From the NCBI GenBank assembly GCA_019414245.1, contig DXMK01000007.1:62001-126000 (forward strand): DNA of 64,000 bases, in the 5' to 3' direction. Below the pieces are notes generated by a model. That model ran no database searches. It saw nothing but the letters and a program-made list of their open reading frames with translations, and had not been told where the DNA came from. Positions 1 through 8,400 of this stretch are shown piece after piece; position 1 is the stretch's first letter, and each line of letters opens with the position of its first letter. The DNA comes from Collinsella sp. (GTDB taxonomy: Bacteria; Actinomycetota; Coriobacteriia; Coriobacteriales; Coriobacteriaceae). The position numbers and the translations under genes were made by a program.

Positions 1-620
1 TCGCCAAAGACATCGCTGTTTTGGAACGCAGGCGTCTCGGGTTGGCCGGCGGTTTCTTCGGTTGTCGACTTGGGGGTCTCGTTGAGCTCCGCAGCGGCTT
101 CCTGCTCTGACATGGCTTTGGGATCGGTCGTGGCGGCGATTTCGGTTTCGGCTTCTGCTGCTACCTCAATAGCGACTTCGATCTCTGTCTCGGGCTCGGG
201 CTCCGGAGCGACTTCGGCCACGGACTCGGGCTCGGGACGCTTAACGTGCTTGGGACGCACGGCCTTCAGGTCCTTCTCGCCGCGCTTTTTCTTTTTGTAG
301 GACTGCTTGGCGCCCTTGGTGGCCTTGGGCTTGTCCTCGCCCTTGGCAAGTGCGGCATCCCATGCCTCGTTGGCGATGACCGTGGCATACAGGCGACCGC
401 CCTTAAAGACGGTCAGCTTAATGCAGTCGTCGAGTTCCTCGAGCAGCTCGCGCGTGGACTCGAAGCCCAGGTCATAAGCGGTCATATCGCCAGCGGCGAG
501 TGTCTCCTCGACCTGTGTCATAAACGTTTGCTTGCCGCATCCAATCGCATCGCGCAGCAGGCGATACAGATAGATGTGGTTGCCCAGCGATAGCGTGGGC
601 TTAACTATTGTCTTGCTCAT
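1..620 (-). CDS. hypothetical protein with acidic Pro/Glu-rich tail (3' end outside window)
   Basis: The reading frame is open from an ATG at 620-618 to the window edge, about 206 codons. A good ribosome-binding site (AGAGGAG) sits just upstream of the start. Residues 1 to about 90 look like a compact folded domain. A lysine-rich patch (KKKKRGEKD) around residue 112 follows, then a long tail rich in Glu, Pro, Ala and Thr. No catalytic motif is visible and I do not recognise the family. The basic patch followed by an acidic tail could suit a nucleic-acid or ribosome-associated protein, but that is a guess. It is a single-gene unit on the minus strand; what lies downstream is outside the window. 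Confidence 0.7.
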   Translation of the reverse strand, partial: MSKTIVKPTLSLGNHIYLYRLLRDAIGCGKQTFMTQVEETLAAGDMTAYDLGFESTRELLEELDDCIKLTVFKGGRLYATVIANEAWDAALAKGEDKPKATKGAKQSYKKKKRGEKDLKAVRPKHVKRPEPESVAEVAPEPEPETEIEVAIEVAAEAETEIAATTDPKAMSEQEAAAELNETPKSTTEETAGQPETPAFQNSDVFG

Positions 621-691
621 GGCAAATCTCCTCTTTACACACCAAAGCATCTTACCATCGCGCAGGGCTTGCCACCTCGGCGCCCAAAGCA

Positions 692-724
692 AACGGGCGC
701 GACCGTTGCCGGTTCGCGCCCGTT
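692..724 (-). terminator. hairpin after the 759-1703 gene
   Basis: A GC-rich inverted repeat (AACGGGCGCGA and its complement) follows the stop of the minus-strand membrane protein. On the minus strand it is followed by TTTGCTTT, so it is a plausible though imperfect intrinsic terminator. Confidence 0.5.
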
Positions 725-758
725 ATACAGGTCGGTTATCTGTGAGAGGCGATCGTGC

Positions 759-1703
759 TTAGTTGCCCGATGTCGTGCCTTGGCTCGAGCTGTCGGATGC
801 CGTGCCGGATGCGGTTCCGCTCGAGCTGTTTGTGTTGCTGTTGTCGGTTGAGCCCGTGTCCGATGCATTGCCGCTCGTCTGGTCACCCGTGCTCTGCTGA
901 GAGCCGTCGGTCGTTTGGCTGGAGTCGGTCGTTCCGGATTGTGTGCCGCCGCTGTTCGAAGAGGAATCGGTGCCTTGCGACTGATCAGGGGTGGTCGAGG
1001 AAGAATCGGTGGGTGCGGAGTTGGCCTGTGAGTCGTTCTGCTGGCTTTGCGATTGGCCGGCGCTGTCCGCGTCTTGCTCGGTCGTGCGCGACGAAAGGAT
1101 TGGCTCGGGGCGCTCGCCCAGACCCTCACCGGCGGTGGTTATAAGGATGGCGCCGGCGCAGGCGATAACCGCGACGATGGCGATGGCGATCGAGAAGATG
1201 ATGACCTTCTTTTGCGTCTGGCTGCGCTCTTCCGCCGCCTTGGCGCGCAGGCTGTTGGGGGCGACGCGCGCCGTGGTCGCGCGTCCCGCGACCTGACGCA
1301 TCTCCTGCGTAGTCGCGGCGCCGCCCAGGTGCTCCTCGGCATTAAGCTCAACGGGCTCATAGGCGCCGGCGGGGTAGTCGACGGCGGCGTGCGTACCTTT
1401 GAGGGCTTCGGCGCTGGCAGAGATAAAGTGGCGGTAGACCTGCGAGGACACAACGGTGATGACCGAGCTCACGGCGGCACCAATTACTGAACCAGCGATA
1501 CCAATCTTGGAGGCAAGCGCCACGCTCGTGGCGGCAGCTGCGGCGCCGGCGATGATCTGGGGAATGGAAATGTCATCGAACAGGCCCTTTTTGGGCGCGA
1601 TGGCCATGGTCTGTCCGATGGAATGGTTCTCGTGCACGCCGTTGTTGAGCGATGCCGGCGTCATGACGCGCGTGCGCGGCGCGTCGGTGTACTTGGTTGT
1701 CAT
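759..1703 (-). CDS. membrane protein with Ser/Thr/Gln-rich extracytoplasmic tail
   Basis: 314 residues starting at an ATG (1703-1701). The N-terminal 50 residues are polar. Residues about 50-90 contain an Ala/Ile/Val-rich hydrophobic stretch, and a clear membrane segment follows at about 165-192 (IIFSIAIAIVAVIACAGAIL). The last 110 residues are almost entirely Ser, Thr, Gln, Asp, Asn and Gly, a low-complexity tail typical of a surface-exposed linker. I see no LPXTG signal or enzymatic motif. Such proteins are common in Coriobacteriia and usually annotated hypothetical. Function unknown; a cell-surface or envelope role is inferred only from composition. Confidence 0.75.
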   Translation of the reverse strand: MTTKYTDAPRTRVMTPASLNNGVHENHSIGQTMAIAPKKGLFDDISIPQIIAGAAAAATSVALASKIGIAGSVIGAAVSSVITVVSSQVYRHFISASAEALKGTHAAVDYPAGAYEPVELNAEEHLGGAATTQEMRQVAGRATTARVAPNSLRAKAAEERSQTQKKVIIFSIAIAIVAVIACAGAILITTAGEGLGERPEPILSSRTTEQDADSAGQSQSQQNDSQANSAPTDSSSTTPDQSQGTDSSSNSGGTQSGTTDSSQTTDGSQQSTGDQTSGNASDTGSTDNSNTNSSSGTASGTASDSSSQGTTSGN

Positions 1704-1877
1704 ACGGGGTCCTCCCGGTGTAAATCTGCTTCGTTTCGTGTAGCCATCAGGGTACCCACCAGATGTGAATCATACGTGACATTTAACAGATACCATCAAC
1801 TCATCAAGGGGGCCTGCTGTCTTTGGTGCAATAGCTTGATGCTAAACTGGATTTATGTTTGCGAGGTGGTTTACGTG

Positions 1878-2096
1878 ATGTACCCGTATATGACATTCGA
1901 AGATGGAACCGAGGTCATTCATTCTGACCTGATTACAGATGGCGATATCGAAAAGGTTATCGTGCATTTTGAGCGACCGACGGCAGAGGGCTTCGACTCC
2001 GCTCGTTGTGAGTTGCCTTCCTGTTCGTGGACTGACTGGGAAGGGCATTTTACTCAGAGTGAAAAACGAGCTTTCGAAGAGTGTCTGAGCAAATAA
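1878..2096 (+). CDS. small hypothetical protein
   Basis: 72 residues starting MYPYMTFEDGTEV. ATG 1878 is chosen because GAGGTGG lies at a suitable distance upstream; a longer frame exists, but its earlier part is non-coding in character. The protein is acidic with two Cys (in a CELPSC motif) and one Trp-rich patch (SWTDWEGHF). I do not recognise the family. It sits at the left edge of the AT-rich island and may or may not belong with the peptide locus downstream. Confidence 0.55.
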   Translation: MYPYMTFEDGTEVIHSDLITDGDIEKVIVHFERPTAEGFDSARCELPSCSWTDWEGHFTQSEKRAFEECLSK

Positions 2097-2196
2097 TTTA
2101 GATTAGTTCGAGTTTAGTTCGAATAAAGAAGCTGAATGCGATGACCTAAAGCGTATGCATTTTTAGTATTAGATGCGTATGAAATGGAGGATGTGA

Positions 2197-2478
2197 ATGG
2201 ATGAGCTAATAGACTTTAAAAAACGATTTCTCAAGAATGGCGAGCTGGTTTCAATTCCAAAAAAGGAAAGCTATAAAAGAATCATGCTGCTATGGGCCGT
2301 CTCTTTCTTTGAATTAAATACAAGTTATACGGAGCTTCAGGTTAATCGTGTGCTGTCACAGCTCTATCCTGATTATGCCGTGTTGAGGCGGTACTTGGTT
2401 GATTATGGATTCCTATTAAGGGATGAACGAGGCCTGAAATACGAGGTTAATCGTGATGTTCACGGTATTGAGAGCTAG
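2197..2478 (+). CDS. DUF2087 domain protein
   Basis: 93 residues preceded by GGAGG. The pattern (KKRFLKNGELVSIPKK, then a hydrophobic helix, then YTELQVNRVLSQLYPDYAVLRRYLVDYGFLLRD) matches the DUF2087 family, a small winged-helix-like domain often found alone or fused to transcription regulators. The 3' end overlaps the start of the downstream MFS gene by about 26 nt, so the two are probably translationally coupled. Regulation of, or RNA/DNA binding in, the peptide locus is an inference from family and position only. Confidence 0.75.
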   Translation: MDELIDFKKRFLKNGELVSIPKKESYKRIMLLWAVSFFELNTSYTELQVNRVLSQLYPDYAVLRRYLVDYGFLLRDERGLKYEVNRDVHGIES

Positions 2479-3640
2479 CCGTCCGGTTCGGGTCCTATAT
2501 ATTGCTAGAGGGATAAGCGAAATAGGCAATTGGTGTGCGAATATTGCTTTGCCAATGCTGATTTACGAGGTAACTCACGATGTTTCTGCAACTGCTTTGA
2601 TGGTCTGCTGCAGATTTGCCCCCTCTCTGTTTTCAGTTGCGCTCGCGCAGCTGCCTCAGAAGATGGGCATCGGGACACTGCAGGCCATGAGATTGGCAGA
2701 CTTAATTCGCGCGGGATTATTCGTTTGCTATATTTTTGTTGATAGTAAATGGAGTATGTTTGCTATTACGTGCGCGGTATCGCTTTGCCGAACGGTAGAA
2801 ATGCCCTGCTTTTACTCGTTGTTAAGAGCCAATACGAATAGTATCAATCGCGACGTAATTAATAATTCGTTTGGGTTCCTGCAGAATTTGATGATGGTTC
2901 TGGGGCCAGTTGCCGGCGGTTTTGTTGTCGCTCAATTTGGGGCGGAGGCTGTTCTTGCATTAGACGCGCTTTCTTTTGCCGCGTCGTTCTGGTTGCTGCG
3001 AGATGTTCCGTCGGTTATCGAGGTTAATGATAAAGAGGGAATAAGCAAAAATGAAAAAAACAGGACTGCATTTAGTGATCTTAGCGCGAAGCACTTGGCA
3101 ATTGGTTTCCTATTAATCGATATTTCTAGTGGCGTGGCATTCGGCTCTCTGAATTCTCTTTTGCCAGCTATAGCGCAATTGCAATTTGACTCGTCATCGA
3201 TACAATACGGATTCCTTCAGAGTAGTCTTACAATCGGACTGTTGTTCGGAAATACAATATATGGTCGTTTAATCAGTGGTTCCGATTGCGTTAAATCATA
3301 TTGTTTTGTGACGTATCTTGCGCTCGGTGCGTATCTGGCGTTTGGCTATCGCTATGCGTCTGGGATATCGTTTATTTTCCTTTTTATCGTCGGTGCCGGA
3401 AACGCCATTCAAGATGTGCTTCTCATAACATCGCTGCAGGATTTGGCGAGAGACGGATCTGAATCGATAAGCCTGTTTTCAATTAGGGAGTCTTTGCAAT
3501 CGGTTGCTGTTGTTATTTCAACACTTCTTGTTTCGCTGTTCACGAGCATCGCGATGTTCTCAATTCTCGTTACAGGACTTGGTGTATTTTCAATTATGAT
3601 GGTAGTTGTGTTTCAATTGAATTATTTGCGAAAGATGTGA
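2453..3640 (+). CDS. MFS transporter (drug/peptide exporter type)
   Basis: 395 residues; starts GTG 2453 or ATG 2456, both inside the end of the DUF2087 gene. About twelve hydrophobic segments are visible and the N-terminus (IARGISEIGNWCANIALPML) resembles the MFS_3 / macrolide-efflux type of proton-driven exporters. A charged cytoplasmic loop around residues 188-205 (EVNDKEGISKNEKN) separates the two six-helix halves. Because it lies between a small regulator-like protein and a radical SAM enzyme followed by a peptide gene, export of the modified peptide is the natural hypothesis. Codon use is AT-rich, unlike the flanking chromosome, which suggests acquisition by transfer. Confidence 0.85.
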   Translation: MMFTVLRASRPVRVLYIARGISEIGNWCANIALPMLIYEVTHDVSATALMVCCRFAPSLFSVALAQLPQKMGIGTLQAMRLADLIRAGLFVCYIFVDSKWSMFAITCAVSLCRTVEMPCFYSLLRANTNSINRDVINNSFGFLQNLMMVLGPVAGGFVVAQFGAEAVLALDALSFAASFWLLRDVPSVIEVNDKEGISKNEKNRTAFSDLSAKHLAIGFLLIDISSGVAFGSLNSLLPAIAQLQFDSSSIQYGFLQSSLTIGLLFGNTIYGRLISGSDCVKSYCFVTYLALGAYLAFGYRYASGISFIFLFIVGAGNAIQDVLLITSLQDLARDGSESISLFSIRESLQSVAVVISTLLVSLFTSIAMFSILVTGLGVFSIMMVVVFQLNYLRKM

Positions 3641-3689
3641 CGTTGATAGGCCTAAAACGCTTTTAGTATTTCCCCCAGGATGGAGTCCA

Positions 3690-5969
3690 GTGGGGCCGTA
3701 TCTTGCCTTGCCTGTTTTGAAGTCATATCTTCAAGAGGTTGAACAATACAAAGTTGACATTGTTGACTTAAACGTGGAATTTTACGATGACCTCCTATCT
3801 TTTAGACATGTCGAAGAGTGCTGTAAAAGGTATCGGGAATCAAAGGATTCGTTTAGTTCGAATGTTCAATTAACAATCGAGTTGATACAAAAGTCGGCAC
3901 TTAATGTTGACGAGGCAAAAGATATTTTCAGATCGAAGAGATACTTTAATCTAAAAGAAAGACAATATGCTGAAAACATTTTTAGAAATGCACTCTATAT
4001 CATAAATCACGTCTCATATGGAGTTAAATACACGTTCAACTCCATAGATCTGCCCTATGATTATTATTCGACACCAGAAATAATGAAATCGCTTGCGGAT
4101 ACCTTGCATAATCCGTTTATTTCCTTCTATGAAACTGCCTTTCTTAAGCGTATTCAGAGGGAAAAATTCGAGTTTATTGGGATTTCGGTGAGCGGCTGTT
4201 TCCAATTGATTTCTGCAGTTACGTTAGCGAAACTGATTAAGGAAGAATGTCCATCTGTTAAACACGTCTCATTGGGCGGCAATTACATTACTCGTTTAGC
4301 AGATGACTGCATGAAAGAATGGCATCCCTTTTTTGAATACATTGATTCGATAATGATGTATGACGGCGAAGAGCCGCTTGCACGTCTTCTTGAGGCTCTT
4401 GACTCTGGTGATGACAATCTCGACTGTGTTCCAAACCTTTGCCATGCTAAAGGTGGAAAGATATATAAAAACCATCGGATTGAGCAAACATTTATCAACG
4501 ATACAGTTCCCGATTTCGATGGCTTCGCCCTTTCTAAATACTTCATGCCTGAGTTAATATTGCCGGTTTATTCCTCTAGGCAGTGTTTTAATCATTGCGC
4601 CTTCTGCACCATTCCCGGTGCTACCGGTGGTTGTTACCGAAAGATGCCTATATCGAGAGTATTTGAAATAATGTGTCGGTTAAATGAAAAATACGGCACG
4701 AGAGTTTTCTCTTTTGTGGATGAAACATTCGAAGGCAAAAGAATGGAGCAACTCGCGGATGAAATAAACGCATCGGGAAAAACGTTTTTCTGGCATGGAG
4801 AAACGAGGTTCTCTCCAACCCTAAGTACAGAAGTTTTTAACAAGATATACCAAAGTGGATGTAGGCAGATTCAGTTTGGCCTCGAGTCATACAACCAAAG
4901 AGTTCTTGATCTAATGAAGAAGAACACGAGAGTTGATTGGATTGATCGCAATGTCCATGATTGTCTCAATGCGGGTATTCCTGTTCATCTATTTTTTATG
5001 ATTGGCTTTCCGACCGAAACTAAAGAAGAGGCTCTGAACACCTTAGCTTATACAGAGAATGTTTTGAATTATTCAAAACAGGTATGTGGTGTTCCATATT
5101 CCACGAGAGGATTTACGAATTTTGGTCTCGTTATGGGGTCGGATGTTTGGAATCATCCCGATAAGTATGGTGTCTCTGTAATGCCGAAGTCCCAATATGA
5201 GGATTTGCGCCTCGAAGTGGATTATGTTTCAGGCACTGGTTTAACTTTAAATGAAGCAAAATCCTTATCTGATGAGCATCATATTGATTTTTATATGCAA
5301 GAGGTCATAAACGGTAGCGACACAATTGACTTGCCCCAGCGGCTTCATATTTCAGAGGTGACCTGGATCCTAGATTCTATTCACGCTGTCAGGTATAAGG
5401 GACATTTGACCAAAGTAAAGCGACGGCTAACTAGTCTAAATCCAGCTGATCGAATCTGGCTGGATTCCAAGACCTCTGTCGTGCTCGTTGAGCCATTTGC
5501 CTACTTCTATAATTCTGAATACCATCATGTCTATGCTGTTTCCCAGTTGGTATACCTTAAGTTGGCCCGTTTATTGGAGGCCGATTGTAGCATTTCTCTT
5601 ATTCTTGATCAGGGCGACCTCGAGCTGACAAGGGCGATAGAAGAACTGTTGCATTATGGATTGCTGAATACAAATATCGATGCCGATTATGTAATGCACG
5701 ATAACGGTTTTCAATTGGTTAAAAGTTCGTTTGTTAAAGAAGTCGGACGCTCAAAAGAGGGGTTAAGAGTACTGCTGAGTTGTGCCACCCATAGAATGTG
5801 TGCGGTTAATGATTTTTCGTTCGCTTTGCTTTCGTTGTTTGAAAAGCCGATTACTAAGAACGAGGTGCGCGACATTTTGAAAAAAGAGGGACTATCGACA
5901 AACGAGGAGCAATTAAACAAGTTGGTTGATAATTGCATGAAAGCAGATATACTACAATTGATTAGATAG
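3690..5969 (+). CDS. B12-binding-type radical SAM protein, putative RiPP maturase
   Basis: 759 residues from GTG 3690. Residues about 1-290 have the layout of a cobalamin-binding domain (GISVSGCFQLISAVTLAKLI, then VSLGGNYITRL). The radical SAM cluster motif CFNHCAFC lies at C299, C303 and C306, followed by typical barrel motifs (QFGLESYNQRVLDLMKK; FFMIGFPTETKEEAL). The last 230 residues contain two winged-helix-like stretches, reminiscent of the recognition domains that grip a peptide leader. The enzyme should bind a 4Fe-4S cluster, SAM and possibly B12. The frame remains protein-like upstream of the GTG (reading LLVFPPGWSP), so the true start is probably further upstream or disturbed by an indel. 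The next gene is a 36-residue peptide, its likely substrate. Confidence 0.85.
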   Translation: MGPYLALPVLKSYLQEVEQYKVDIVDLNVEFYDDLLSFRHVEECCKRYRESKDSFSSNVQLTIELIQKSALNVDEAKDIFRSKRYFNLKERQYAENIFRNALYIINHVSYGVKYTFNSIDLPYDYYSTPEIMKSLADTLHNPFISFYETAFLKRIQREKFEFIGISVSGCFQLISAVTLAKLIKEECPSVKHVSLGGNYITRLADDCMKEWHPFFEYIDSIMMYDGEEPLARLLEALDSGDDNLDCVPNLCHAKGGKIYKNHRIEQTFINDTVPDFDGFALSKYFMPELILPVYSSRQCFNHCAFCTIPGATGGCYRKMPISRVFEIMCRLNEKYGTRVFSFVDETFEGKRMEQLADEINASGKTFFWHGETRFSPTLSTEVFNKIYQSGCRQIQFGLESYNQRVLDLMKKNTRVDWIDRNVHDCLNAGIPVHLFFMIGFPTETKEEALNTLAYTENVLNYSKQVCGVPYSTRGFTNFGLVMGSDVWNHPDKYGVSVMPKSQYEDLRLEVDYVSGTGLTLNEAKSLSDEHHIDFYMQEVINGSDTIDLPQRLHISEVTWILDSIHAVRYKGHLTKVKRRLTSLNPADRIWLDSKTSVVLVEPFAYFYNSEYHHVYAVSQLVYLKLARLLEADCSISLILDQGDLELTRAIEELLHYGLLNTNIDADYVMHDNGFQLVKSSFVKEVGRSKEGLRVLLSCATHRMCAVNDFSFALLSLFEKPITKNEVRDILKKEGLSTNEEQLNKLVDNCMKADILQLIR

Positions 5970-5982
5970 AGGAGGTTTCTGC

Positions 5983-6093
5983 ATGGACGTTATTAACAAA
6001 GATCTCTTGGAGCAACTGAAAGAGTCTCAGGAAGAGGGCGTCGTGGTAGAAGTGTTCGACTTTGAGGACTACATGGATAAATTCTGCCATTAG
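5983..6093 (+). CDS. 36-residue peptide, putative RiPP precursor
   Basis: The frame begins ATG 5983, preceded by an excellent AGAGGAGG site, only 13 nt after the radical SAM stop, and ends at TAG 6091-6093, just before a strong terminator. The first half is a charged amphipathic helix (MDVINKDLLEQLKESQEEG), leader-like. The second half (VVVEVFDFEDYMDKFCH) is rich in aromatics and acids and holds the only Cys, next to a C-terminal His. There is no Gly-Gly or other clear protease site. The length, the ribosome-binding site and the position between a maturase gene and a terminator support a real gene. That it is modified by the enzyme is inferred. Confidence 0.75.
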   Translation: MDVINKDLLEQLKESQEEGVVVEVFDFEDYMDKFCH

Positions 6094-6117
6094 TTTCGGA
6101 ATTAACTTGCCTCGCTT

Positions 6118-6152
6118 AAAGGAGAAGTCGATTATCGATTTCTCCTTTTTTA
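6118..6152 (+). terminator. intrinsic terminator of the radical SAM/peptide operon
   Basis: AAAGGAGAA pairs with TTCTCCTTT around a short loop and is followed by a T-run. It closes the AT-rich operon directly after the peptide gene. Confidence 0.85.
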
Positions 6153-6281
6153 ATTAAAGATATTTTTGGAATACATGCTCTTAGCACAGGTTGGCGTCTC
6201 AGTAAACTGAGAGGTTGCTTTGGCTAGTTAGAGATATGTGAACGTCCGTTAGACTGAATCTCAGGGTAGAAGGGGCCTCCA

Positions 6282-8282
6282 GTGTCCAGATCAACAAGGC
6301 AATGCTGCGTTTCGGCTAATAAGAACGATGGCTTTTTGCGTGTGGCGGCGGCGTCGCCGCGGATTCGCGTGGCCGATGTCGAGGGCAATGCCGAGGTTGC
6401 GCTGGCGGCTGTTCGCGAGGCTACCGAGCGCGGCGTTCGCGCACTGGCGCTGCCCGAGCTTAACCTGACCGGCTATACCGCGGCCGATCTGTTCCATAAC
6501 CGCACATTGCTGCATGCCTGCGAGGCTGCTCTGGTGCATATCCTCGATGAAACCCGCGAGCTGCCGATTGTCTTTACCGTCGGCCTTCCCGTTGCGGTGG
6601 CCGAAAACATCTACAACTGCGCGGCCGTGTGCTGTGCGGGCGAGCTTTTGGGCCTTACGGCTAAGAAGTATCTGCCCAACTATGGCGAGTTCTACGAGCG
6701 CCGCTGGTTTGCCCCGGCGCCTGCCGATCCCGTGTGGGTTGAATTTGCCGGTCAGGGTCCGGTGCCGCTTGGCTCGGGGCTTGTCTACCGCTGCTGTGAT
6801 GAGGGCGCCGAGGACCTGGTGCTGGGCGTTGAGGTCTGTGAGGACCTGTGGGTGCCGGCGCCCCCTTCGACCGAGATGGCGCTTGCCGGTGCGACGGTGA
6901 TTCTCAACCCGTCGGCCTCGGACGAGATTATCGGTAAGGCAGATTACCGCCGCAGCCTTATCTCTAACCAAAGCGCGCGCCTGTACTGTGCCTATGCCTA
7001 CGCGGATGCGAGTGAGGGCGAGTCCACGACCGACATGGTCTTTGCGGGCGAGAACCTTATCTACGAAAACGGCTCCAAGCTCGCCGCCACCAAACTGCTT
7101 ACATGTGATATGGCCATCGCCGACGTTGATCTTGACCGCCTGCTTGCCGAGCGCCGCCGCTCGACGACGTGGACGCGCGCGGACGATGCACCGGAGTCCA
7201 CGACCGTTGATTTTTCGTTTGAGGGCGTGCTGACAGACGAACCTGTCCTGCGCGATGCACTCGGCATCGACCGTGTCTTCCCCCGCGCGCCTTTTGTGCC
7301 GGCAGACCATGGTGACCTGGCCGAGCGCTGCGAGACCATCCTCGACCTGCAGACCGCGGGCCTCAAGACGCGCCTTGCCCATACGGGTACCAAGGCGGCG
7401 GTCATCGGCCTTTCGGGCGGCTTGGACTCCACGCTGGCGCTGCTTGTGACCGTGCGCGCCTTCGATGCGCTGGGACTGCCACGCACAGGTATCACTGCCG
7501 TGTCCATGCCCGGCTTTGGCACCACGCACCGCACCAAGTCCAATGCCGAGTCGCTCGCGCGCGACCTGGGCGTGAGCTTCCGCGAGGTCTCGATTCACGC
7601 GGCCGTGGAGCAGCACTTCAAGGACATTGAGCACGATCCGGCCGTGCAGGACGTGACTTACGAGAACAGCCAGGCCCGCGAGCGTACGCAGATTCTGATG
7701 GATCTGGCCAACCAGGCTGGCGGCTTTGTCATCGGCACGGGCGACCTTTCGGAGCTGGCGCTCGGCTGGGCTACCTATAACGGCGACCACATGAGCATGT
7801 ACGCCGTCAACGCGAGTGTGCCCAAGACGCTTGTGCGCCATCTGGTGCGCTATGCCGCTGATGTTTTTGGCGGGCGTATTGCCGAGGTCTTGCTCGATAT
7901 CCTCGATACGCCGGTGTCCCCCGAGCTTCTGCCGCCCACGGGCGACGGCGAGATTGCGCAGAAGACCGAGGATTTGGTGGGGCCGTACGAGCTGCACGAT
8001 TACTTCCTCTATTACCTGCTGCGTTTTGGCTTTGAGCCAGGCAAGATTTACCGCATGGCGCTCAAGAGCTTCGAGGGCGTCTACGACGCCAAGACCGTCC
8101 ACACGTGGTTGCGTACGTTCTATCGTCGCTTCTTTGCCCAGCAGTTTAAACGCAGTTGCCTGCCCGATGGTCCCAAGGTTGGCTCGGTGACGCTCAGCCC
8201 GCGCGGCGATTGGCGCATGCCGAGTGACGCCAGCTCGCGACTGTGGCTTGCGCAGATCGACGCGCTCAATCCAATTGACTAA
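6282..8282 (+). CDS. nadE: glutamine-dependent NAD+ synthetase
   Basis: 666 residues, the usual size for the two-domain enzyme that amidates nicotinic-acid adenine dinucleotide to NAD+ in the cytoplasm. The N-terminal nitrilase-like glutaminase domain shows its Glu-Lys-Cys triad: Glu about 59 (ALPELNLTGY), Lys about 127 (KKYLPNYGEF), Cys about 185 (GVEVCEDLW). The C-terminal synthetase domain has the ATP-pyrophosphatase loop SGGLDSTLAL near residue 378. The start used is GTG 6282; recognisable family sequence begins at DGFLRVAAASPRIRV, so a start slightly downstream is possible. Base composition returns to GC-rich here, marking the right border of the AT-rich island. Confidence 0.95.
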   Translation: MSRSTRQCCVSANKNDGFLRVAAASPRIRVADVEGNAEVALAAVREATERGVRALALPELNLTGYTAADLFHNRTLLHACEAALVHILDETRELPIVFTVGLPVAVAENIYNCAAVCCAGELLGLTAKKYLPNYGEFYERRWFAPAPADPVWVEFAGQGPVPLGSGLVYRCCDEGAEDLVLGVEVCEDLWVPAPPSTEMALAGATVILNPSASDEIIGKADYRRSLISNQSARLYCAYAYADASEGESTTDMVFAGENLIYENGSKLAATKLLTCDMAIADVDLDRLLAERRRSTTWTRADDAPESTTVDFSFEGVLTDEPVLRDALGIDRVFPRAPFVPADHGDLAERCETILDLQTAGLKTRLAHTGTKAAVIGLSGGLDSTLALLVTVRAFDALGLPRTGITAVSMPGFGTTHRTKSNAESLARDLGVSFREVSIHAAVEQHFKDIEHDPAVQDVTYENSQARERTQILMDLANQAGGFVIGTGDLSELALGWATYNGDHMSMYAVNASVPKTLVRHLVRYAADVFGGRIAEVLLDILDTPVSPELLPPTGDGEIAQKTEDLVGPYELHDYFLYYLLRFGFEPGKIYRMALKSFEGVYDAKTVHTWLRTFYRRFFAQQFKRSCLPDGPKVGSVTLSPRGDWRMPSDASSRLWLAQIDALNPID

Positions 8283-8350
8283 GGTTGGCTAAATTGAACC
8301 AATGCGGGGGTTGCAAGCGTTACACTTTTGCAATCTGATGGCCCGTATCG

Positions 8351-8381
8351 CGCGGCGCTCTTGTCGGAGCGCCGCGTTTTT
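8351..8381 (+). terminator. terminator-like hairpin ahead of the aminotransferase
   Basis: GCGGCGCTC/GAGCGCCGC hairpin followed by five T. It lies 70 nt after nadE and only 20 nt before the next start codon, just before that gene's ribosome-binding site. It could terminate nadE transcription or act as a leader attenuator, since a possible promoter (TTGCAA near 8311) lies upstream of it. Confidence 0.7.
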
Positions 8382-8400
8382 CATATCGAAAGGTGGCACC

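Noticed and set aside
1878..6152. AT-rich island as a prophage or integrative element
   Set aside because: No integrase, recombinase, tRNA or flanking attachment repeat was found; only composition and gene content suggest transfer.
6291..8102. 603-codon open frame antisense to nadE
   Set aside because: GC-rich codon bias of nadE leaves the opposite strand open; no ribosome-binding site and no protein-family resemblance.
8283..8400. T-box or other amino-acid riboswitch in front of the aminotransferase
   Set aside because: Only a simple hairpin with T-run is visible; no T-box consensus or aptamer-like conserved blocks, and the leader is too short.
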